A stretch of DNA of 64,000 bases from Eledone cirrhosa. Its lineage: Eukaryota > Mollusca > Cephalopoda > Octopoda > Eledonidae. Below the pieces are notes generated by a model. It ran no database searches and was not told where the DNA came from. It saw only the letters and a list, made by a program, of their open reading frames with translations. Positions within the stretch are counted from its first letter, which is position 1, and each line of letters starts with the position of its first letter. Location of the stretch: assembly GCA_964016885.1 (NCBI GenBank), contig OZ024742.1, positions 7,193,662 to 7,257,661 on the forward strand. Reading direction: 5' to 3'. The position numbers were made by a program, and so were the translations under genes. This document shows, piece by piece, positions 35,301 to 44,741 of this stretch.

Positions 35301-37131
35301 CAACACTACCAACAACAGCAACAATGACAATAACAACACAACCAACAACACCAACAATGACAATAACAACATAACCAACAACAGCAACAATGACAATAAC
35401 AACAAAACCAACAACAGCAACAATGACAATAACAACACAACCAACAACAGCAACAATGACAATAACAACACAACCAACAACAGCAACAATGACAATAACA
35501 ACACAACCAACAACAGCAACAATGACAATAATAACACGACCAACAACAGAAACAATGACAATAACAACACGACCAACAACAGCAACAATGACAATAACAA
35601 CACAACCAACAACAGCAACAATGACAATAACAACACAACCAACAACAGCAACAATGACAATAACAACACGACCAACAACAGCAACAATGACAATAACAAC
35701 ACAACCAACAACAGCAACAATTAAATAACAACACAACCAACAACAACAACAATGACAATAACAACACAACCAACAACAGCAACAATGACAATAACAACAC
35801 AACCAACAACAGCAATAATGACAATAACAACAAAACCAACAACAGCAACAATGACAATAACAACACAACCAACAACAGCAATAATGACAATAACAACACA
35901 ACCAACAACAGCAACAGTGACAATAACAACACAACCAACAACAGCAACAATGACAATAACAACACAACCAACAACAGCAATAATGACAATAACAACACGA
36001 CCAACAACAGCAACAATGACAATAACAACACAACCAACAACAGCAATAATGACAATAACAACACAACCAACAACAGCAACAATGACAATAACAACACAAC
36101 CAACAATATCAACAATGACAATAACAACACAACCAACAACAGCAACAATGACAATAACAACAAAACCAACAACAGCAATAATGACAATAACAACACAACC
36201 AACAACAGCAACAATGACAATAACAACACAACCAACAACAGCAACAATGACAATAACAACACAACCAACAATAGCAACAATTATATAACAACACAACCAA
36301 CAACAGCAACAATGACAATAACAACACAACCATCAACGGCAATAATGACAATAACAACACAACCAACAACAGCAACAATGACAATAACAACACAACCAAC
36401 AACAGCAACAATGACAATAACAACACAACCAACAATAGCAACAATTAAATAACAACACAACCTACAACAGCAACAGTGACAATAACAACACAACCAACAA
36501 CATCAACAATGACAATAACAACACAACCAACAACAGCAACAATGACAATAACAACACAACCAACAACAGCAACAATGACAATAACAACACAACCAACACT
36601 ATCAACAATGACAATAACAACAAAACCAACAACAGCAACAGTGACAATAACAACACAACCAACAACAGCAACAATGACAATAACAACACAACCAACAATA
36701 TCAACAATGACGATAACAACACAACCAACAACAGCAACAATGATAATAACAACACAACCAACAACATCAACAATGACATTAACAACACAACCAACAACAG
36801 CAACAATGACAATAACAACACAACCAACAACAGCAACAATGACAATAACAACAGAACCAACAATATCAACAATGACAATAACAACACAACCAACAACAGC
36901 AACAATGACAATAACAACACGACCAACAACAGCAATAATGACAATAACAACACAACCAACAACAGTAACAATGACAATAACAACACGACCAACAACAGCA
37001 ACAATGACAATAACAACACTACCAACAACAGCAACAATGACAATAACAACACAACCAACAACACCAACAATGACAATAACAACACAACCATCAACAGCGA
37101 CAATGACAATAACAACAAAACCAACAACAGC
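26820..37131 (+). repeat. Tandem pair of 5,156-bp higher-order units
   Basis: The order of monomer variants from about 26,820 to 31,975 is repeated at about 31,976-37,131 with a constant 5,156-bp offset (27,055/32,211; 27,609/32,765; 30,565/35,721; 31,125/36,281; 31,289/36,445). Distinctive ATTATATAAC monomers occur at matching places in both. The first block contains the second copy of the 2,943-bp unit, so this duplication came after that one. It is probably the youngest event in the array. Confidence 0.8.
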
Positions 37132-38002
37132 AACAATGACAATAACAACACTACCAACAACAGCAACAATGACAATAACAACACAACCAACAACACCAAC
37201 AATGACAATAACAACATAACCAACAACAGCAACAATGACAATAACAACAAAACCAACAACAGCAACAATGACAATAACAACACAACCAACAACAGCAACA
37301 ATGACAATAACAACACAACCAACAACAGCAACAATGACAATAACAACACAACCAACAACAGCAACAATGACAATAATAACACGACCAACAACAGCAACAA
37401 TGACAATAACAACACGACCAACAACAGCAACAATTGAATAACAACACAACCAACAACAACAACAATGACAATAACAACACAACCAACAACAGCAACAATG
37501 ACAATAACAACACAACCAACAACAGCAATAATGACAATAACAACAAAACCAACAACAGCAACAATGACAATAACAACACAACCAACAACAGCAATAATGA
37601 CAATAACAACACAACCAACAACAGCAACAGTGACAATAACAACACAACCAACAACAGCAACAATGACAATAACAACACAACCAACAACAGCAATAATGAC
37701 AATAACAACACGACCAACAACAGCAACAATGACAATAACAACACAACCAACAACAGCAATAATGACAATAAGAACACAACCAACAACAGCAACAATGACA
37801 ATAACAACACAACCAACAATATCAACAATGACAATAACAACACAACCAACAACAGCAACAATGACAATAACAACAAAACCAACAACAGCAATAATTACAA
37901 TAAAAACACGACCAACAACAGCAACAATGACAATAACAACAAAACCAACAACGGCAATAATGACAAGAAAAACACGACCAACAACAGCAATAATGACAAT
38001 AA

Positions 38003-39713
38003 AACACGACCAACAACAGCAATAATGACAATAACAACACAACCAACAACAGTAACAATGACAATAACAACACAACCAACAACAGCAATAATGACAATAA
38101 CAACACAACCAACAACAGCAACAATGACATTAACAACACAACCAACAACAGCAATAATAACAACACCAACAAAGGAAAAAAGCAAGCCAACACGAATAAC
38201 AACAACAATGATAACAACACGAAAGAAAACGGACCCACAGCTGCAGTTTCCTTCGCACAAGCGGTCCGAGAAACGCAGGCATACAAGGCACTGGACATCT
38301 CGAATGCCAATAAACTCCTGAAAGAATCAAGAAATTGTGTAACTTTCGGGGAAGGTGGGGAATCTACAATTACCCCCTCCCCCCGAATAAATTAGAAGGG
38401 ATACAGTCCTCAGGACTGTAATCTTTAGGACAGTTTCGAACACGACTAGGAAAACGGCTCAATTGTCCCAGATCGAAATTGGGTTGGTCCTAAGTATTGC
38501 ATGGAAGGATATCGCTTTCATACAGAAAGGCAAACTGTATGGAAGCATATCTGTTTTAATGCAAGATGAATTGGCGCCACGAAAATATTCTGTGTCGCCA
38601 ATTGTATCCATAGCATACACCTTTTTCCCCACATAGTTGTGGAAAAGAACTCAAAAGATAAGAATCTCGGGCATCAGGCCAAATGCGAGCATTTGGTGGG
38701 TGCTAACGGGATTCTTAGAAGATGACGACACAATCCCTTCGATAGGCGAATCCACCGGGGGCGTATTCGGCGGCAATAGCCTTGAAGTTGTGGTCCAAAT
38801 GAGAACAGAACGGATAGCAAGAATACCGCAGCGTGTGTCCCTGGATGGAGTCGCCTTCATAAACATTCTGTTGAGGGCAGGCGGCCTTCATGCTACCATT
38901 GTTATAGAAGTGGTCACCTGAGGGCTTCTTGTCCCCTTTTAAATGCCCTCCCAAAAGACGCTTCTTCCCACCCCACACAAACAACACAACCACCACCACC
39001 ACAACAACAACAACAACAACCACAACAACACAAGACACTGTCCCACCCAACCCCTCCACACCTAAAACAAATACAAAAGAAATCACAACAAAACCCCAAA
39101 ATATACCCCTCCCCAACAACACGGACGAAGACCCCTTATCAACGTCACCCTGTGACGACGAGGGAGAATCCTTTCAACCTGTAAAAAGAAAGAAAAGAAG
39201 GCACCACATTAACACACAACTACCAGCACAAACAGAACAAACATCACAAACAAAAAAAACAACAACCCTCCCGAAAACATAACACATACTACAAAACGCA
39301 AACACACACAAGAACAACAAACAAAAACAAACACAACACAACAAAAACAGTATACATACATCAACACAAACAACAAAACACTTGTGCAAACAATAGACAA
39401 AGACCCTTCGGTGGAAACCGAAGAGAAAATGTTCACCAGCGCGGCGACTAAACCGCATTTAAAAATGATTAGGGTCTTAAGGGACACCTACGCAATGCTC
39501 AAACAGAACTTTCCCGAGGACGTGGGGAACTCCTGTACTAGACCTAGCAACCGCGTCCTCTTGAAATGTCAACGACACCCCTCCCCCACCAAACACCCCC
39601 ACCCACCACACACTGATGTCGCCACCGCATCCCAAACCACCACCCCACCAAATAACCCCGCCGACACTCCCATGGAAATTGTGCAGCCTGGTCCCCAGGA
39701 GAAGGACAGGTAG
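38003..39713 (+). pseudogene. LINE ORF1 (RNA-binding, Gag-like), broken
   Basis: ORF1 products of LINEs bind the element RNA and act as nucleic-acid chaperones. Three pieces are readable. From 38,003 to 38,392 the frame is open: at least six Asn-rich satellite repeats (NNTTNNSNNDN) lead into KENGPTAAVSFAQAVRE and LDISNANKLLKESRN. A frame change at about 38,390 leads into a piece (RRDTVLRTVIF, then IGLVLSIAWKDIAFIQKGK) that continues to 38,921, with a TAG at 38,634-38,636 and then GFLEDDDTIPSIGESTGGVF and GVAFINILLRAGG. Another frame change leads to 38,929-39,282, with a run of about 17 Thr codons near 39,000 and a basic VKRKKRRHH stretch. The last piece (about 39,340-39,713) contains DKDPSVETEEKMF and LRDTYAMLKQNFPEDVG. 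I infer ORF1 identity from position and from its resemblance to Tx1-type first ORFs. No ATG opens the N-terminal frame. Confidence 0.7.
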
Positions 39714-39756
39714 GTGTCTTTTCCTTTTTCTCCACTCTAAGCTCTTCACCACCAAG

Positions 39757-40617
39757 ATGGCTGTTATAAGAGTTGGATGTTTAAATGTGCGCAGCCTGGG
39801 GATATCCTGGAAACAGGGCAAACTCTTAAATGACCTCAGGTCGCACAGAATGAATGTGATAGCTATTTGCGAGTTCAGGATCAGCAGCGAGCACCAACTG
39901 GCCCCCATCTTCGACGACTTTGAGATCTATGCATCTCTCTGTCAGCCGGTGGGTGGGGGCGGGGTGGTCGTTCTACTGCGAAACACTTGGGCCTCGCAAC
40001 ACGGAAGGTACACCTGGACCCACAGAGTCGACTGGTGATTCTAGACGTAGGCAGTAGTGAAGGTGGAGCGTTCAGGCTGGTGGCAGCGTATGCCCCATCT
40101 GGGACATCACGACCGGACTTCTTCCAACGCCTAGAGACTTTTCTCGGAACGTCTCGATCCTTGTTTTAGTGGGGGACTGGAATGGTATCCTGGATGCACG
40201 TTGGGACTATGTAGGGGCATGTCCCGATAGAGGGGGGTGTAACAGCCTTAAACGGTTAATCGGCCGATTTGATCTGGCCGATAGATATCGACTAGATTTT
40301 CCGACTGTGCCACTGTGGACGTGGACTAATATTAGCGGAACATTAGGTCGTACCTAGATAGGTTCCTAGTTAGAAATAAGGATAGGGTTATATTAAGCTG
40401 TCCACGAATGTTCATAGTTGACTATTCGGATCACAAGTTGGTGACCGGAGTGGTCAACCTTGATAGAACCCATAGACAAGGACCCGTTTACTGGAAGCTA
40501 AACTTGTCCTTACCGACAAACAAAGCTTACAGTAAGCGGATTAGCACTCTAGTTAAGCAGCGGTTGACGGCGGAAATTGTCAACAGTGGGGCTCTCTCAA
40601 GAGAGAAATTAGAATAG
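39757..40617 (+). pseudogene. LINE ORF2, 5' part: APE-type endonuclease domain, frameshifted
   Basis: This encodes the apurinic-endonuclease-like nuclease that nicks target DNA to prime reverse transcription. The chosen start is the ATG at 39,757, giving MAVIRVGCLNVRSLG, where the Asn of LNVRS is the first catalytic motif. IAICEFRIS supplies the conserved Glu, LVLVGDWNG (about 40,160) the D-x-N motif, and DYSDHKLV (about 40,426) the SDH motif, so all key catalytic residues are visible. The reading frame changes near 40,030, 40,160, 40,345 and 40,595, each by one base in the deletion direction, so no intact protein can be made. There is no space between this part and the RT domain downstream, since both belong to one ORF. 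Confidence 0.88.
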
Positions 40618-43074
40618 AATCGATAGGTTTTAGTCAGGAATTAGCATCAGATAGGAATAGAATTGAAAGGGAATTGATAGATAGAGTAGAAGAGGCGATT
40701 AGGAGGGGCGACGTGGCCGGCGTGCTGGCGTCAAGAACGGCTCTAGACCAGTTCTTTGGCGCGAAGCAGGAGGACTGTGTTGTCAGGAGTAAACTACGTG
40801 CTCTGGGTAACGAGGGAGCCAACGCTGTTAGCTGGGCCCGAGTGACAGAGGCAAAAAGTGGAAACAAGTCCACGATTCGGTCTTTGAAGGACCAGGATGG
40901 ACGCGTGATCCTTGAACCTGAGCGGATGTGCGCGGCCTTTCAACGGTGCTTTGCACGACTGTTCGGGAGGGGTGGGGGCGTGCCATGTGAGGCCATGGAT
41001 TTCTGTCCATACCTCACCGGTCTTCCGCGGCTCTCTGACGGGGAGGCCAAGTCATGCGAAAGGCCGATTTCAGCCGCTGAATTAGGGGAAGCGCTGAGCC
41101 AATGCGGCAAACGCAAATCTCCGGGTCGCGATGGTCTACCATACGAACTTTATGTAGCGATGCCGGACTTGTTCACCGATCTCCTCCAGGCGGTCTACTG
41201 CAACTGGCAACAGAACGGGAGAATTTCCAGTTCTGTGACCAAGGGCATAGTCACGCTGGTCAGGAAGGACGAGAACAAGGGGGATGACATAGATAACTTC
41301 AGGCCCATAAATCTGCTAAACACAGAGTTAAAGATTTTGGCCAAGGTGTTAGCGAAGAGGTTGGCGCTTATCGTAGGGAACCTGGTGCGAGAAGCGCCGA
41401 CGTGCGCAATCCCGACCAGGTCCATACACGACAGCCCCCACCTCATGCGATACATCGTAGAGAGGGTAGGGAATGAACCCGGCTTTGGTGGGGCCCTGAT
41501 CAACTTGGATCAATCTAAGGTGTTCGATAGGGTCGACCATCGGTACTTGGATGCGGTGCTCGCGGTGGCAGGCTTCCGACCCGTTTTCAGGGGCTGGATT
41601 GCTGCAATGCACAGCAGCAACACCTGCTCGAGTGTCAAGGTGAACGGCTACCTCTCGAAGCCGTTCCAAATCGCGCGATCCATCCTACAGGGATGCCCTC
41701 TCTCCTCCCTTCTGTATGTGCTGGCTGTCGAACCACTACTGCGGAAGTTGGAGTTGTTGCAGGGAATCCCCTTGGAACCGGAATTGCGGAAAGTGGTGTC
41801 GGCCTACGCCGACGACGTCACAGTAATGGTGTCGAGCGCCTCGGAAATCGGGCAGATCGGCACCTTACTGGAGGAATACGAAAGGTTTACAGGAGCCAAG
41901 GTGAACCGGAACAAGTCCGTCGGTTTGGAACTCGGAACGTGGAGAGACAAATCGATGCCCTCCCACGGCGTCGTCGGACGCTGGACGGAAGGACCGGTGA
42001 AGCTGTTCTGGATCTGGTTCGGAGCGGACCACCAGGTGGAGAAAAGCTGGGACGAGGTAACGGGCAGGGTATTTGCTCTCGCCCAGAAGTGGGCCTAGTG
42101 CAAACTATCCCTGAAAGGTCGAGCGGAAGTGGCGAACCCCTATATAGCGTCCGTCATCTACTACCGCCTGACCGTCGTGTCTTGCCCAGCGAGAACGCCC
42201 GCCAAAATGGAGCGCGCGCTCTTCCGATTCCTTTGGAAGAAGCGGGCCCCTTTGGTGAGAAGATTCATCTGCTGTCAACACCCTTCGAACGGAGGGCTGG
42301 GCATGCCGTGGCTGACGATGCGTAGACACGCATTAAGGCTACGGCACCTCCAGGTACTCCTCACCGGTCAGACGGTGTGGGCCCCTCCTGTTGTGAGGCG
42401 AGCCTTTCCGGGACTCGTATCACTCACCGAGCTGCAATCCTGGGTCAAGCAAAGACCGAGAACAGTGGGCGACTGGCACATTGAATGTGCCCAGGCGCTC
42501 ACGGCCCTCTGGTAAGCGGATCCGGCAATCAGTGGAGACTCAACCTCAACATTCTATAGAGGGTTGGTGCGCAGCATGTGCGACGACGTTCTCGGAGAGG
42601 CTCTGGGCATGGAGGAAGACACGAGCTAGCCCGTCTGTTCGGTAGGACGTTTGTCCCGGGATCGATGGACAACTTCCAAAAGTCCCTGGCTTGGCAGTGC
42701 TACCGAGGAGCTCTACCCGTTCGGGCAAGCACTACAGACACGGGCGCCCGAGTAGGGACCCCGTGAAGAAGATCTGTCCGAGATGCGTGCGTGACGAGGA
42801 AACCGTCGCACACGCATTCGTTCACTGCCCGGGCGTTGCTGAACTGTGGGGCTATGTGGAACGACTACTGTCGCGGGTGGGACCAATCCGGTTGAACACC
42901 GAGTACATTGTCATGATCAAACCGCCTCCCCCTTTCAAAAACGAAGGAGAGGCGGTTTTCCTCTGTGTGATAGTTATGGCGAAAGATGTTGTATGGTGGA
43001 CGCGGTTGAAAGGACTGAGGTCAGACACTTTTCTCTCCGGCCAACAACTGGTCCTTTTTCAAGTACCACTTTAG
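40599..43074 (+). pseudogene. LINE ORF2, 3' part: reverse transcriptase and C-terminal zinc knuckle, broken
   Basis: A 474-codon open stretch (40,674-42,098) contains the RT: KSPGRDGLPYELY, LVRKDENKGDDIDNFRPINL, LINLDQSKVFDRVDH (motif A Asp), SILQGCPLSSLLYVLAVEP (motif B) and VSAYADDVTVM (the YADD catalytic pair). The same frame continues after a TAG at 42,096-42,098 (KGRAEVANPYIASVIYYRL, then FRFLWKKRAPLV and GGLGMPWL) to a TAA at 42,513-42,515. It then shifts near 42,620 (FGRTFVPGSMDNFQKSLAWQ) and again near 42,755. The last piece has CPRCVRDEETVAHAFVHCPG, a C-x2-C-x8-H-x4-C knuckle usual at the end of L1/Tx1 ORF2. The catalytic residues survive, so the decay may be fairly recent. Confidence 0.93.
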
Positions 43075-43170
43075 AATAAGGATCAGAATGGAGAGAGAGG
43101 TGCTCTACCCCAGCAAGTTTTATGAAAGGTGGGTGAAAGTGGGGAGAATGGCCCGAGTGAATGGGCCTTC

Positions 43171-43434
43171 TCTCTATATCAGCCTGTAGGTGAGAGAGGA
43201 GAAGATGGAGGAGAGGAAGGGAGCACCCGCTCTTTGTGCTCCTGAGGAAGAGGGTTGCACATTTTTTTCGGGGGTGTGCGCGACCTACGTCAACGCCCCC
43301 TCCCTATTGAGGACTTCGATTGTTGAATTTTATTTGTTATATGTTTTTCCACGTCCTTTGAAATGTATGTAAACCCCCCCCCCCCCTTGTATTTGTCCCA
43401 ATCTTTGATGCCCTGGTAGCAAATAAATAGAAAG
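43171..43434 (+). repeat. 3' UTR tail of the LINE, copy 1
   Basis: The non-coding tail downstream of ORF2 contains ATCAGCCTGTAGG, a purine-rich GGAGAGG stretch, GGGTTGCACATTTTTTTCGG, a C homopolymer at about 43,374-43,386, TTGTATTTGTCCC, and ends in AGCAAATAAATAG followed by short ATCT repeats. It is the attached 3' UTR because it follows the last LINE coding frame without a break. Confidence 0.8.
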
Positions 43435-43450
43435 TTATATATCTATCTAT

Positions 43451-43709
43451 CTCTCTGTATCAGCCTGTAGGTTGAGGAAAAAGAGGAAGAGAGGAAAGGG
43501 GTAATCACTCTTCGTACTCCTGGAAATGAGGGTTGCACATTTTTTTTCGGGGGTATGTGTTACCTATATGTAATGTCTCCCCATATTGGGGAATATCGAC
43601 TAATTTTTAAATTGCATTTGTGATAGTATTTTAAACGTTGTTATTGTATGTAAACTTCCCTCTTTGTATTTGTCCCCTTCTTTTGTGCCACTGTGGCTAA
43701 TAAAGAAAC
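43451..43709 (+). repeat. Second, detached copy of the same LINE 3' tail
   Basis: This copy shares the same landmarks in the same order as the copy just upstream (TATCAGCCTGTAGG, GGGTTGCACATTTTTTTTCG, TTGTATTTGTCCCC, GGCTAATAAAG) but is visibly diverged. It has no coding sequence before it, so it is a severely 5'-truncated insertion of a related element. It ends directly in a long (TATC)n run. Confidence 0.82.
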
Positions 43710-43710
43710 A

Positions 43711-43759
<49 letters not shown>

Positions 43760-43762
43760 CTC
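43710..43762 (+). repeat. (TATC)n microsatellite at the LINE tail end
   Basis: About twelve TATC units follow the second tail copy directly. A shorter version follows the first copy, so the tetranucleotide probably belongs to the element's 3' end or its preferred target. Confidence 0.9.
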
Positions 43763-43865
43763 TATATATCTGTATATACATACATACATATATATATCTT
43801 TTATACTCTGCAATGTATTGAGTACCTTACTTACTGTGGTTACCTCCGATTCAACCCGGAATAAC

Positions 43866-43971
<106 letters not shown>

Positions 43972-43980
43972 TTTTTTTTT

Positions 43981-44741
43981 CAACCATTTATATTTTATAT
44001 ATTTTTATATTTGTATAACTGTTTGACCCGAATTAGGCGGTCGATTTTTCGGTGTGCGGATGATTAGTTTAACCACCATCTCAGTGTGTTTGGCCTTTAA
44101 CGTAAGTTGTAAGCTCTAATTCATATGAATTATCGAGCGCTTGCCACACAACTCGGAAGTGGTTTTCGTTAATTCCTGAGCTGAAATTCGATTCTCGCTA
44201 ATTTTTACTTGTATTAATCTCCAGAGTCCAGCTATTGGCCAGTTAATTTTATCGATTGTTTTTGGTTTATTCTATTGTCTGTTGAGTAGCTTTGTTATAT
44301 TTAACCACTCTGTCGAGAGCTTTATTCGATTTGTGTTATTTTGCATTTTCGCAATATTATACACAATTGAATTCATTCGCCTAATATAGGTGTTGCCTCC
44401 CATGCTGAACCCCACGTGGGGTCAGTTACAGACATATTTATGTGGACTTTCGAACTGAATCCCGTTGACAACGCGTACTCCCAGTTCGGTCATGATAGCA
44501 GAAACCTAACATCCTTTATGTAAGTGGACAGTAAATGACTTATGGAGCCGCAGAAACCCAAATACTGGATTTTACCATCTCTCCAGTGGTCCGGGTAAAT
44601 TTTCAACCATTCATATTTTATATATTTTTATATTTGTATATCTGCTTGACCCGAATTAGGCGGTCGATTTTTAGGTGTGCGGATGATTAGTTTAACCACC
44701 ATCTCAGTGTGTTTGGCCTTTAACGTAAGTTGTAAGCTCTA
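43981..44741 (+). repeat. 138-bp direct repeats flanking about 485 bp
   Basis: The copy at 43,981-44,118 and the copy at 44,604-44,741 start with CAACCATT and end with GTTGTAAGCTCT, and differ at only a few positions. The spacing is 623 bp. The internal segment (44,119-44,603) has no coding frame I recognise. It includes a near-palindrome centred on CCCCACGTGGGG at about 44,412. The long-terminal-repeat-like or tandem-dimer layout fits a small non-autonomous retroelement, but I do not recognise the family. Confidence 0.8.

Larger units (their letters stand above)
1..38160 (+). repeat. 33-bp A/C-rich satellite array, about 1,150 monomers
   Basis: The stretch is an unbroken head-to-tail array of a 33-bp monomer containing ACAATGACAATAAC and CAACCAACAACAGC. 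My consensus count is 19 A, 10 C, 2 T and 2 G, so the two strands are extremely asymmetric. Common variants are ACAACA to ACGACC, CAATAATG for CAACAATG, ACAGTG for ACAATG, and ATATCA for ACAGCA. Rare monomers carry ATTAAATAAC, ATTGAATAAC or ATTATATAAC and supply most of the stops. The 33-bp length keeps all six frames in register, so long open frames arise on both strands and are not evidence of genes. The left edge is outside the window. The right edge is gradual: monomers blend into the N-rich start of a LINE ORF1 near 38,160. Confidence 0.97.
38161..43434 (+). mobile_element. Tx1/L1-clade-like non-LTR retrotransposon (LINE), near full length, decayed
   Basis: The order is that of a two-ORF LINE: ORF1 (about 38,161-39,713), then ORF2 with APE-type endonuclease, reverse transcriptase and a C-terminal CCHC-like knuckle (39,757-43,074), then a 3' UTR with an AATAAA-like ATAAATAG end near 43,425. 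The combination FRPINLLN, LDQ-K-FDRVDH, QGCPLS-LLY and YADD is typical of the Tx1 branch of the L1 group. The copy is dead: ORF2 has at least six frame changes and two clear nonsense codons, and ORF1 has at least three frame changes and one nonsense codon. The 5' UTR is not recognisable, because the element merges with the 33-bp array. Placement in Tx1 rather than another L1-like clade is from motif memory. Confidence 0.88.

Noticed and set aside
1..38160. Telomeric repeat
   Set aside because: The unit is 33 bp and lacks TTAGGG-type motifs.
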